NCBI RefSeq assembly: GCF_009870125.1
Contig: NC_046679.1
Coordinates: 27,280,001 to 27,344,000 of the forward strand
Reading direction: 5' to 3'
Source of the DNA: Drosophila pseudoobscura
Taxonomy: Eukaryota; Arthropoda; Insecta; Diptera; Drosophilidae
Length of the DNA: 64,000 nt
Part shown: piece by piece, positions 26,773-39,196 of the stretch
How positions within the stretch are numbered: the stretch's first letter is position 1
Layout: each line of letters begins with the position of its first letter
Translations under genes and position numbers: made by a program
The notes under the pieces: model-generated
Database searches by the model: none
What the model saw: only the letters and a program-made list of their open reading frames with translations
What the model was told of the DNA's origin: nothing

Positions 26773-29700
26773 TCTTGTGCTCAGGGGTGTGAACAATACC
26801 GCAGACAGAGATAGAGTTTTTTTTTGGGTTTGGTTGAAGTTGTAGTTGTACCTCCTTGCCATATGTTTAGCTATGGTTTCTGAGTAGGGGAGGGCGAGGG
26901 CGCTTATTAATGTGGGAACTGTGCATTTATTAGAATTATAATCATAAAGTAATGCAATTTATGCGTGCCATGACAAAGGCGCCAGATAAAACCATGTGAT
27001 TATAGTGCGGGGATTGTGTAAGGGCTCTGTCTTTGGCTCTTTGGATGGGGTGAGATCTTTGGACCTGTCATAATAATAGCTTCCCCATCAAATTCACAAA
27101 ATTTGTGAGACTTTCACACCCAATAATTTGAAGAACTTCATTGGCATCCATTGGCAATCCATCATTCAATTAAACTGAGAAAAATTCACATCATTTCAAG
27201 AAATTTCACATCTACTTTGGAGTCAATTTGGAGACCAGCAATTTTCAACTTCCCCTCCGCTTAAAAACTCGAACATAATCAGTGGATAAAAACTATAGCA
27301 AATTTAATGCTCAAACACATTGCGGCAAATTGTAGTCATTCATTTGGCCAATGGACCTCCAACTATGAACTGGAACGGGTTTTGGTCTGATTTTTGTACG
27401 GCTTTTATCCGCTTTTTCTATCTAAATCTTAACTGTAAACGAGCAAAAAAGTAGCAAAAAGAAAGAAAAACCAATAAAGAGACAAAATAAAACACTGGCC
27501 ATAAAGTCTTGCACGTTCGAGCATCAAATTGACAAGAGCTCTCTGGCAATGCGTATGAATATATTAGCGCGAAAGAGCCAAATGCAAAAACGGGTAAAGA
27601 CAATGTAAATAGATAATGGGGAGGAGTGGGGCGATTAGGAGGAGGGAAAAAGTTAATAAATAAAGCGAAGCACGTACGAAAATGTAGGTGCAACATGTTG
27701 CCGCCGGTCTTCCACAGAGTGCAGCAATAAATTAACACCAGCAACAACACCATCCATCCTCGGGTGCCCCCATGGAGAGGATAACGAGGCTGCAAATGCA
27801 AACACAATATTGACGTTACGCAGTGCGCTCACAGTGTGCTCTGACCATTAGAAATTGGCCAAGACCAAGAAATCAAAAGAGTGTGGAGCTCCAAGTTGCA
27901 ACTACAACGTGCAACCTGCAACTGGCGGCGGCAGCGGCGGCAATTGCATTGGCAATAGTCAGAGAGGAAACTGCCTCGCAATGTCTGTCTCTGTGTCTCT
28001 GTATCTGGCCAACTTGGCCAATGTCTGACTCAAAGTCTGAGGCTGATGTTGCATTTGGTTGTTCCCGCCGCCGCTGCTGCTGCTGCAACCATTGCCGGTC
28101 TCTCATGGCTCTTTGGCCATCTCTTGACTTCCTATTTTCACTTTCATTCGTCATGCGCGTGGCGGCAAATAGAAATGCAACAACAGCCACAAAATCTACT
28201 GCCCAAACTGTAAACCCACTTTGGGCTTTTCTTGTAGTTTTTCTTTAGTTTTTCTTGTAGTTTCTTTCCTTGTGGGTTGTCTCTGTCAACAATGTGCGAA
28301 TATTTTTTGTTGTATGAGAATCTGTTGCTGGTTTTTGCTTCATCGTCTTCTGCCTCATCATAGCAATATTTGGTTAATGCACTTTGCTTTATGTTTTATG
28401 GCCAACAATGATGGTGTTTAATTGTCCGAGATTTCCAAGATTTTTATTGACTGAATTCTAGCAATGCACTTGTGCTATATCCCCTGTGCTTAAAGTTTGT
28501 AGCTCCATTGTTCATTAAGTCCATTTCAATACTGATTAAGATCAATAAAACTCGGGGGGAAAAACAATAAAAACGGAACTCGTGTACATCTGCATTGATT
28601 GGTAATTGTATTTTTATTTATTTTTCCAGATAATTGCGCATTATAATTTATTTAGATGGCATTGGCCGGCACGATTTTCGAATGGATATTTCCACTCTCC
28701 CAGAAACAGAAACGGAAATGCCCCAAGCTGTGGGGCTACAATTTTTGTAGAAAATTTCGAAAGCAGCAGCAGTTGAAAAAAACCAAACTGCTTTACAAAA
28801 TTTATTTAAATTTAGTGTGTTTTTTGTGTGGATCCTATGTTGCACGAAATACGTGATTGAATATTTACAACATTTTGTTGCATTTCGCCGAAAAAAGAAA
28901 ACACACAAAATGTTGCGGCAACTCTGCATGTAATACCCTTGGCGTTTGCCAATTACGTGGCAGCCACACAATTAAGTTTCAAGTGAAATTCTGCAATTGC
29001 GGTGAGCTGTGCGCATCATTCGGGCGATTGTCAAAGACTCGCCAGATGAGGCTGGCTTTGTGCCGTGATTGATCGCTGGTTACGTGCTGGATAAGGTAAG
29101 AAACAAAAATCAGCAACATCAGCAGCAGCAGCAGCAGCATCTCTTTAGTGGCCCCCGAGGCGGATGCGGAGCCCACTCAACGACGTTGTTCGGGAGCTGC
29201 CTGTCAACTGGGTTGCCGTTCCATGGATTTGCGATCTCCTCGGGGCTCTTCGGGACAGTAACAACACTTTTAGTTTCATTGCTAAATGAGTGAATTTGTT
29301 AACAGGGTTTTGTAGTCGCCGTGGCCGTAATTGATGTTTTGCCAAAATTTCTCACGCTTTGCGAAAAGGATAGCCGACACCTTAGGGGCTGGCGATAGAT
29401 ACCTCTTCTTCTATGTGGCAATGGGATAGTCTGTAGGATAGTCCATCATTTCACCAAATATGCTAATCAACTTCTTATGAAAATTTTGTCCCCTCACGTT
29501 CCAACGGCTGTCTTTTTGGCCTGCAAATGTGCCATAACGAATTGTTAACAAATAAAAAAGCACAACAACATTTAAATGGCAAATGGCAGAGATCCCAAGC
29601 AACAGATCGGACACACATAAAGAGACACACAAAAGGAGGCAAGTAAAAGGCAGCGAAGGGGAACGAACATACTACTCGCCACATCGCCACATGCTGCAGC

Positions 29701-30650
29701 ATTGAATGAATGAACGAATGGCCAAAACCCAAAAAAGGGAGCAAAACAACAAACAACAACACAAAAACAAACAACAGGCAGCAAAAGTCAATCGATGTCT
29801 TTGAAGAGGAGCAACAAAAGGCAAAATCTTTTCTATACCAGAGGGTAAGAGCCAGGGCCCCCCCAAACCCAACGAACACGAGATACGATATAGCGGCGAC
29901 AGCACGCTCCCAAAACATGGAGACATACAAATTTTTATCTGCTGCTGACATTTGAACATGACTTCAACTATGGGACTATGGGTGGACGGGGACTCGTGTG
30001 CAAATAGTTTTCGTTGCCGTTTTTGGAGGTTTTTTTTCGTGTGCTACAGAAAAGAAAGCGCTGCGGGGCCCCTGGGCGTGGGTGTCAGCCGGTCAAAGCA
30101 CTCTGCTCTCCATTGCCTGCCGCCCACCGAAACCCCTCACATATACATAGGTAGCTACGAATATTAATACCAATTTTTATATTGAAATGCTCATTGGCCA
30201 CTGTTTGCCCTCAATACCAATTTTGATGGATCATCGCCGTCTACTTTAATTTTGCACTCAACGAAATTTTGTGTGGTAGAAAAATTAAAAAGATCTCCTC
30301 CAAATGTACATCAAATTTGATATGCAAATCGAACAAAATTATCTTCACAGCAGTCGCAAGCCTTTCGAATGACTCTTTTTTTTGTTGTTTTTTAATGAGT
30401 TCATGCATGAAATCAGAGCAGAGCAAATGTTAATATGAAATTCTTTTTGATTTGCTGAACTTTATTGTTTGAGCTTTGATTGCTTTTACTTTGAGTTTTT
30501 GTCAGCTGACAGATTAGATGAGTTTTTGGCACTTTCTTTGGTTGATTGGCTTCTAATTTATGAGGAGATATTTAATGGTTTTTAATCATACTCTAGGAAT
30601 ATTGCTCACTGTATAATTATAGCCAGTGTTTGTTTTATTTTAGTATTAGT

Positions 30651-30780
30651 AATTTCTTGGGGTATTTGGGAATCACTTTTTCAAGAAAGAGTCATCCTTA
30701 TTTGGCAAAATATTTTGGTATTTTTCGTGGAATTATTTGCGAGTATTTGTATTTTCTTTGGGTTTTTGGGAATCACTTTT
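30651..30780. repeat. Two direct copies of a 30-bp AT-rich unit, 100 bp apart
   Basis: 30651-30680 and 30751-30780 differ at 3 of 30 positions and share ttgggaatcactttt. A weaker third copy begins near 30845. Confidence 0.7.
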
Positions 30781-31844
30781 GATGGAATTATTTTCATACC
30801 CTTATGACAAAAACTTTGATGTTAATTTTCTTGCAAGAAATTTGTAATTTCTTTGGATATTAGAAAGTCACATTAAATAATAAATTTCTTGTCCTCATGG
30901 CTAATATGCCATCATTTCCCGTAATATTCATACCTCATGACCATATTTCTAAAGGTTGTATGCCCATTTTCACCTCATGAACATTAACATATCACCAGAC
31001 CAGCATCGACTTGGCTCCAGCTTAAAAACTCTAAGAAAATCTAAGCTGATTTCCCCTTTGGGGGCTTGAAAAGAAAAGCCAGCGCATAACGGATATTCCC
31101 ATTCATTTTGGATCAAAAGGCGAATTGTACCCACCATAAATAAGCGTAATACCACGGGCTTCCGTCGAAAACAAATGTGGTGGAAATGCAACAGAGGCTG
31201 GTTTTGTGGTGGGGCGACGAAACCGGGCTAATTTCCTATTACACAGTAATGAACGTTTAATGAACTGGCATCGTGAAACACCTTAATATGAGAGTCTGTG
31301 GCACAGAGACACACTCACAGTACGAATACGAATAATACGCCATGTAATTGAGCACAAAAATCGAACAGATTAGTGATCATATGGAAGGCAAAACCAGACA
31401 ATGGGTGACCGATTTGATGTGTGTGGAAAAAGAAACCAGCAACTAAGATTAGAAACGTGTCTAGACTCTAGAGGCAGAAAAATCGTGAGACATGTACTGA
31501 CTGACGGCAAACAAAACGAATCGAATTGGAATTGGAGCTATTGCAAAAAACAAAAATACAATAAAAGTGCAACTCAATTTATCGCCATGAGGCATCAGAA
31601 GACCAATAGACACAGCACAAGACTCTGTTGAAGTTCCGTTTCTTGGGTCTTGGGCTTATGACAATGGTAAAATTTCCAGCAGTCCAAGAGGCAGAGGCTG
31701 GCCAAAACAGTTTTCGTTTAGCTTCCTCAATGCCAAAAACGGACATGGCCGAAACACCGCAGAAAATCAGCGAAATAAAAGAAAAACTCAGGCATCAGGC
31801 ATCAGCCATCAGGTATCGGGCATCAGGCGATTGCATCAACTTAC

Positions 31845-32205
31845 GGTCTATGTAGGTTCAGGTTTCCTTTTCTGTTTGTTAAATTTTTGAAAATTTAATT
31901 ATTTATTCCTTATTGAAAATAGAAATGCCTCTAGGCCAATTGCTCAATGGCATGGAGATGATAAAAACGAACTGTTCGACTCGTAAAAAATGCACAATTG
32001 TAAACAATTTATTTAAACGTTTCTTGTTGCAGTTTCTTCTTTTTCTTATTTTCTTGGACACAACACAAAGACACTCACGCGTACAACGGTATTTGTTGGG
32101 CTGCCTTCTAGGGTTTTTAGTGTTCCCTTCTTTTAAGCACTGGGCCTCGTTTTTTTCAACCTGTTTTGAACTGCGCGCAGACGCAGACCGTTACCGACTC
32201 AGTCT
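31845..32205 (-). other. Gld: Probable noncoding first exon of Gld
   Basis: On the minus strand a TTAAAAA box at 32232-32226 would set a start near 32200, and a donor ACC|GTAAGT ends the exon at 31845, giving ~355 nt. I recall a leader exon of about this size, ~8 kb upstream, for D. melanogaster Gld. No coding sequence lies inside. The next exon would start at 24940, 15 bases before the ATG. Confidence 0.5.
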
Positions 32206-32225
32206 CCGGCCGGCGAGCGCGAGGC

Positions 32226-32360
32226 TTTTTAAGCTTCCCAAAAGCCGCGCTGCGCCACTGAGGTAAGCTTTTGGCTTAACGAAGGTTTCATTTGACGAAA
32301 CGACAGCTTAAAGCTGGTTAGAAAGCTTGCTTGCGCGCTGCGCTCTTTGGCTTCGTTAAG
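32226..32360 (-). promoter_or_regulatory. Gld: Gld promoter with palindromes
   Basis: Upstream of the TATA-like box (32232-32226) are a 13-bp near-perfect palindrome CAGCTT-A-AAGCTG at 32304-32316, a TTAGA motif at 32318-32322, and a 10-bp inverted repeat (32275-32284 with 32351-32360). I recall published work on a conserved palindrome and TTAGA elements in the Gld promoter; which one corresponds is not checked. Confidence 0.5.
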
Positions 32361-33429
32361 TTGGGTTTTGTTGTTAATCAAAAGAGAGATTTCTTTTTGT
32401 AAATACAAATACAATTCATTCTACAACTTCTAAAAATAACAATCAAAATAAAAACTATGCATTAAAAGCTTTATTTCTATAAGAACTTTACTGAATATTT
32501 GATGACTCATACAGCTTTGACAGTGCTGCAAAATTCTTGATAATGGCAGCCAACCACCCCCATGCTTCAATAAGACGTCACAGGTTTCTTCAACCCCCGC
32601 TCTCAGACAGCACACAGCCCACACAAAAAGGCACTGTTTCCGCGGAGAGCGCCTGCGCTGGTTTAACGATTTCCAAGCGGACCGAACAGAGGTAAAATAA
32701 AGTACCTCTGAGTGGAACTACGTTCTAGTATTGTTGTTTTCGCCAAGCCTGGGCATTGAAAGTGGAAAAATATTTGTAAAGGTTTTGATAAAAAAGTAAG
32801 ATAGTAATATGTAATAATACTAGTTAAGAATATACTTTGTATTTGAGAGTTGAGAACTTCCAAAAAGTGATATGAAACCAAAGAAAAGTAGAGTCATGTA
32901 TGCTTTGAAAAAAAAAAAACAAATAGATAAGAAAACTCTTGGTGTGCTTCATGATATTAATATTAATACGAATGGAATTCGACTTTTTATGTGGATTTCC
33001 AAAAGAACATAATTTAATTTAAACTCGAAAGATATAAAAAGATTAAGAAAAAGTGAACCCCAGTGAATATGCGGGGGCTGTGATGATTCATGCGTGCACC
33101 CAGGCACCCAGACGAGAGCACCCATATATGTACTTAGCGTGCGTGTGTATGGCAGGAAGAGTATCATCTCCCTCTCTATCTCTCTCTCTCTCTCTCTTTG
33201 GCAACTTCAAGTAATGCAAATAACAACAAAACCCAACCATCATCAAGCATAACCTGGCAGCTGCTACCTACCTACTGCCGATGAAAAGAGCATACATTTG
33301 TGCGCAAAATCGATGTACGAAAATTTTTCACGTGCCACAAAAAAAAACACTTAAAGCCAGTCACACCAAAAAAAAGTTTTCTTACCAACTTTCCTCGTAC
33401 AAAATGTGACTAATTGTTATTCCACACAG
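32361..33429. other. Intergenic region between the Gld promoter and Syt4
   Basis: No gene seen. It holds a (TC)n run at 33178-33197. The 5' noncoding exon of Syt4 should lie here or just before, because the coding exon begins after an acceptor (cacacag ending 33429). Confidence 0.55.
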
Positions 33430-33497
33430 CTACGCAGCAACTTCCAGAGGGAAGAAAAATCCAAGAGAGGCTGAAGCCGAATCCGAATCCATTAAAA

Positions 33498-35405
33498 ATG
33501 GCTGAAGAATATATACCAGATGTCAGCATGATGGACACAAGTAAGTAACATATTGCATCTTTATTTGTGAGGTCCCTTTCCAAATCTACTCATTATGAAG
33601 TTTCATTGAGAGTTGCGAGAAGTTTTTTTTTGAAACTTTTTCAATTCTCCTTAATGAATAATAAAATAAGGAAGAGAAAGGAGAGACCTGGTTGATGTAA
33701 CCTTTTTTTTATGGAAGGCCATACAAATAGAGGTGGGATTTTCTGTTAGTACTTAGACATGTAGGAGTTTTTATGCAGTGGTGTTGAATTTTTTCGATTT
33801 ATTCCCTAACATCTTGTGCTCTGTTTCCTTTTAGTTTTGCCCGCCATATTGGGACTGACGGCAGCTGCAGTCCTGTCGTCGGTGGCCTGCATCTGTGCCA
33901 AACAGATGCGCATTCGGAACAAGAAGCAGAACCATCATGATGCCTCATTCCCATTCCAACCGACCCGACGGCCGACCGCAGTTCGATCGCCCAGCGGCCA
34001 GCCGCCGCATTATCTGAAGAAGTCTCCATCGCCAACGAACGGCAAGCAGATGGGTCTGCTGTCGCCCATGCAGGACCAGTCGACCTCACCGACAGCACCA
34101 CCGAATATGAAATACACCGAAGAGGATGAGGTACCCATGCAGCAGGAACAACAACAACAACAACAGCAGCAGGCACAGCAGCATCAGATGGGAAACAAGC
34201 TGACGGTTGTGGATGGAAACGGGATGAAGCAGTCGCTGCACAATCATCACCATTCGCCGGTGGAGACGATTGCCAATGGGAATGTGACAATCACCTTGGA
34301 CGACCATGCACTGACCAACGGCAAGGAGCTCGTGATAGCCGATCAGTATGGAAAACTGGGAACGATCTACTTCAAGTTACGCTATCTGGCCGAGAGGAAT
34401 GCCTTGATGGTTTCGATCATTCGCTGCCGCGGATTGCCCTGCAAAGGCGGATCGGGCGGCACTGGCGACATACCCACTGGCATGAACGGACGCACGCAGG
34501 CGGCCACCGATCCCTATGTGAAGCTGCAACTGTTGCCCGACAAGCAGCACAAAGTGAAGACCCGCGTGGTGCGGAATACCCGGAATCCAGTGTACGACGA
34601 GGACTTTACATTCTACGGCCTGAACATCAACGATCTGCAGAACATGTCGCTGCACTTTGTCATACTCAGCTTCGATCGGTATTCGCGGGACGATGTGATT
34701 GGCGAAGTGGTCTGCCCATTGTCCTCCATTGAGATCGGTGACATTTCCAAGGAGGCCCTCTCCATCAGCAAGGAGATCCAGCCGCGCAGCCTAAAGATAC
34801 GTGCCCAGGGACGAGGCGAGCTTTTAATCTCTCTCTGCTGGCAGCCGGCTGCCGGACGCCTGACTGTGGTGTTGCTCAAGGCCCGGAATTTGCCCCGTAT
34901 GGATGTCACAGGTCTGGCCGATCCCTACGTGAAGATCTATCTGTTGTACAATGGTCAGCGCATTGCCAAGAAGAAGACGCACGTAAAGAAGCGCACTCTG
35001 AGCCCAGTATTCAACGAGAGTTTCGCATTTGATATTCCCGCTGCAGAGGTGAGTCAGGAAACACTCGTACAAATGGGGAGAGGGGAGTTTTACATTACTC
35101 TAAACATGTAAATGTATTTTTGTTGACATTCCAGGGCACTGGCGCCAGTCTGGAGGGCGTCTCCCTGGAGCTGATGTTACTCGACTGGGATCGCGTGACC
35201 AAGAATGAGGTAAGTTCAGGGTTAAGGTCGGACTCGTTCTCTGACTAATGCCAAACTAATTGCTTGGGTTCTTGTTGGGGCTTAGGTCATTGGTCGCCTG
35301 GAGTTGGGTGGACCGACATCCAGCAGCACCGCCCTGAATCACTGGAACGAGGTGTGCAACTCCCCACGCCGCCAGATTGCCGAGTGGCACAAATTAAACG
35401 AGTAA
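33498..35405 (+). CDS. Syt4: Synaptotagmin 4
   Basis: Four coding exons: 33498-33540, 33835-35048, 35135-35209 and 35286-35405, giving 483 residues. A short luminal N terminus ([14 protein letters not shown]) is followed by a transmembrane segment at about residues 15-36 with cysteines at its cytoplasmic end. A variable linker with a Gln run comes next, then C2A (about 189-310) and C2B (about 341-475, [17 protein letters not shown]). In C2A the loop reads [10 protein letters not shown]: one of the calcium-binding aspartates is Ser, the substitution known for Syt4. Family role: vesicle protein; in flies it acts postsynaptically in retrograde signalling at the neuromuscular junction. It is divergent from Gld. 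Confidence 0.95.
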
Positions 35406-37030
35406 TTGAGATGCGTGCAACTACAACCACCGCCTGGAACGAGTGCAGCCCCGGCGCTGGCGCCATTTTTGGAGAAGAGAAGCCAAGCAGGAAAACGGAC
35501 CCGAGAGTCATACGATTCATGAGTATGAGCTCGCTTGCTATTCATTTATGATTCGTTTTCTATATAGCATATAATTTTATATATTTTTTTATTTTTATAA
35601 TTTGTTAAAAATTTTGTTCCCTTAAAATCGCTTAAGTTTGTATGCGAGGCATACACCCAAAAAGAGATGTGGAGCAGAATTATAATTATAATATTAACCA
35701 AAACCCAAAACCCCCAAGTAAATTAAATGTATTAGAAAATGTTTAGGACATAAAAATGCATGTAAGTGTAAGATAATTCCACGACATCTTAATCGTAATA
35801 TATATAAAGGAAACAGGTCAACCTACGTATATGTGTATGTGTAATGGACACCGATTATGTTGCTGTATAGAACCTGAATTCTCCGCTTTAAAAATCTGGA
35901 TTGTTTGCTATTGTTTTCCATATCAATCGATTGAAGAATAACCATTAAATGTGCCCACCATGAAGACATTTGCATCGAGAAAATAAATTGGATTTTCATG
36001 ATACAAAATATTAATCCCCAGGCATATTAACATGTATAATATATTTATGATATAATACCCCTAACTCTTAAGCATAATTCTTTGAGTACACTGTTTTTTT
36101 CTCACTATTTGTTTTTTTGCGGCTTTCTGTTCAATTGTAAAGAAATAATGATCCGAAACAGCACCGACAGAAAGCTCTCAAAGTGTCTCCAGATGGTAGA
36201 TCGATCCAAAAAAAAATTGCTTACTGCTTAACACTTTATACGTACGTATTCTTAAAAAATGAAAACATTAAAGATTAAAATAGATGATGAAACCTAATTG
36301 AATCTAGAGACGGACACGCAGCTGAATGCTTAGCACCAAAAAGATACAAAAATCCACACACCCACAAACGAAAAAACAAAAAAAGCGACGGAAATTCACG
36401 AAGAGAAACCAAATAAAAACACAATACGATACAATAATTTAAGAAAAACATAGGACATGTAGAAAGCAAAAATACTTATAGCATATGTATTCTAGAGTAT
36501 ACATAAAACCCACGAATAGCTCAAAAACCGAATGCAATAATCACTCGAATGTGTATCTCTTGGCATTACTTATAAAGATCCCATCCCACACAAAGACAAA
36601 GCATAGCTTGAAGAAAATGCGACACACCACACACATTATCCAGCGTACTGAATGCAAATTATGAACAACTTATACTATGATAGATCTATACAGACATCAG
36701 CCTGCGCTTTTACCGTATATTTTGTAAGATGAATGCTCGAGCATGAACTCCCAATTATACATAGATGTATCTACATACTTACATACCGCATAAAGATATA
36801 CAACCATAGAAAATATAACTTAAATTTGTGTCCACTCAAAACTTCAATTCGTCTAAAAGGGAAAACAATAATAATTAATGGTGGCAGTAATCGATTCATA
36901 TGTATGTCATGGAACCCCCAACTTACTCGTATATATGAGATGTGTATAATTCTATATTATAATGAAATAGTAATTGTAAGCAAACAAACATCAAATGGTT
37001 AATTTCAGTAAATAAAAAACATATACAAAA
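35406..37030 (+). other. Syt4: Long 3' UTR of Syt4
   Basis: AT-rich DNA with no coding sequence. AATAAA-type signals occur near 35980 and 37011-37016, so alternative 3' ends are possible. The limit at 37030 is an estimate. Confidence 0.5.
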
Positions 37031-37243
37031 TACAATTGAGAAGCGTCTTGCAATAAGGAAGCAATTTTCTATATATATTGTAATTCTCTACTGATAGCAT
37101 ACAAATTCCATCCTAAGTCGCGTATTCATCTCATCTTATCAGTTCGTTTTTAGCTCTCGTCGTGATCGGACCAATAATACTGCTGTTCTGTTGTTCATTT
37201 TCAATATATTCTATATATTTTAGATAAAGCTACGATATCTGCT

Positions 37244-39196
37244 ATGAAAGTGATTACCGTTTTGTCATTTTTATGTCTCATAGGTAGGGTGGAATATGGA
37301 ATAGTGCTTGCGAATATCTTGAATTGTGTTCTTGAATAGCAAAGGTTATCATTATGCGGTTAATGGCAGCTGGAATACACATACATTTATGTGCTGCTGT
37401 TCTTTAAATAGAGTTGCTGATAGAGAATTTTCAATGATTGCAATTTTTTAACGTCCATTTTTTCTTTAATGATTTCGCAAGGATTCGCATTTCAATGCCT
37501 CACCAAAACCAATGAACTCATTCAGGAGATTCAGATATGCAATGGAATTATTGACTGCGTGGATAAAAGCGACGAAATGTTCGAGTTGTGTTTTAATAAC
37601 ACCTGCGATGATGAAAAATTATTTCGCTGTACCTACGGCGGCTGTTTGGATATAGCGAGAAAATGTGATCAAATCACTGATTGCTGGGATTCCAGTGATG
37701 AAAATCCATTGGAATGCCAGAACGATGAATACTTGAATGCACTTTACGATGAGATAGATAGGAGAGAAGACTGCGAGTGAGTCGGTAGGAGGGATAATTT
37801 GGGGATGTATAATGTCTGAATCCAATTAACTTCAGGGGCCAACTCAGTTGCCAGGAGAAGTGCGTAAACTGGAGTCAGGTGTGTGATGGCCAAATCGATT
37901 GCCAGGATGGTCTTGATGAGAATAGCACTCTGTGTTCAAAAATCGACTGTCCGCATCCATCATTCAGATGCCTCTATGGCGGCTGCATCAGTGCTGCTGC
38001 CTTGTGCAACCACATACCAGATTGCTTTGATGCCTCTGATGAGCTGCCAGGAATATGTGTCAAAATAATGGGGCAAGAGCCTCCAGTAGGGCCAGAAGCA
38101 ACAGGAGGGCCAGAAGTAGCAGGAGATACGCAGCAGGGTCTTACGCTTACGTGGGAGGTGAGGCACTGCAGGCTAGAGGATCAATCGGGATCCCTGATTG
38201 CGAAGAACTACGTGGGCAGCACCACCTATCAGAGCAATTCGACGGTTCGCGACCAGACCGTAGTGACTCTCAGCTGTTCCTACGGCCATGTCCTGATCGG
38301 GGAGCAGAAGAACATTTGCATTGGCGAAAAGTGGCAACACGAGCTGGCCAAATGCGTGCCCCACTGCCAGCAAACCGGCAATATCCTGCACGAGGGGCAG
38401 TGCACTCGCCAAGGACGCCTGATTGACTGTGATCAGGCCGTGCTGCCGATGGGGACCCGAATGGTAGTTTCCTGCAGCTCTGGATATGAGGCGAATGAAA
38501 AGTCCGGTGTACAAGTGTGTCATGGAAATGGCAGTTGGGTCGTGGAGGAGGAGTTGCCCAAATGCGAACCCACCTGTGGTGTGTGGAAATTGAAGGACAA
38601 GGCCAAGGAGCAGGCCCCCCCATGGATGGTTAGCATTTTTCAGCGCGGCGTTGAGCCTCTGTTTGAGTTTCGATGCCTGGCCACCATTTTGTCACACTAT
38701 GTACTGATTACATCGGCGGAATGCTTCCAACATAAAACGATCAAGTTTGCTTTAGCCACAGAGCCAGTGCTCTATACGGTGGCCGAGGGCCAGGCCTATT
38801 CGAGCACCTTCTGGACAAACGACGAACATGGCTACAAGCTCCACAACGTATCCTTTATACACAACGTCACGTAGGAGAGAAATATCCATACCTTAGCGAT
38901 TTCTAACATTCTCATCTTTCAGGGAAACTAATCATTCCTTGGCCTTGGTGCAGTTGTTGCAACCGCTGGAATTTAGTGTGCGAGTGCGTCCCATTTGCCT
39001 GTCCAGTGAAACGCCCAGCAAATTGGTGGAGACTAATGGGACGATGATGGGTGAGGCGATCGTCAGCGTCGATGAGTCCAATCGATACAAACTTACTCAA
39101 ATTTTGGGCAACAAAACGGACAAGTATAACATAAGTGACTTCATTGAACCCATACGAAATTATATAGCCGAGTGCCAAGAGAGGGGAAACATTTAA
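37244..39196 (+). CDS. Modular serine-protease homologue (modSP-like) without a catalytic triad
   Basis: Four exons: 37244-37283, 37482-37776, 37836-38870 and 38923-39196, giving 547 residues. A signal peptide (MKVITVLSFLCLIG) is followed by four LDLa repeats with C...DxxDE endings, then two CCP/sushi-like modules, then a trypsin-like domain that starts near CGVWKLKD. This order is that of ModSP, the apical protease of the Toll pathway. The protease domain is degenerate: the His motif reads TSAEC (His to Glu), the Asp motif reads HSLALV (Asp to Ser), and there is no GDSGG, the chain ending ~90 residues after the Asp position. It also lacks an R-IVGG activation site. It cannot be an active protease; it may be a decoy or scaffold in haemolymph. 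I do not know the D. melanogaster counterpart. Confidence 0.88.

Larger units (their letters stand above)
24941..31844 (-). other. Long first intron of Gld (about 6.9 kb)
   Basis: It runs from the donor GTAAGT at 31844-31839 to the acceptor ccacag before 24940. No convincing gene lies inside it on either strand. It holds a (CAGT)n tract at 26692-26772, CAG-type runs near 25211-25226, 25376-25392 and 29117-29137, and a ~30-bp direct repeat at 30651 and 30751. A large intron here matches what is known of Gld in other species. The exact donor is my best choice, not certain. Confidence 0.6.

Noticed and set aside
32430-32624. Minus-strand frame upstream of the Gld promoter
   Set aside because: 64 codons with no signal peptide or motif; likely chance.
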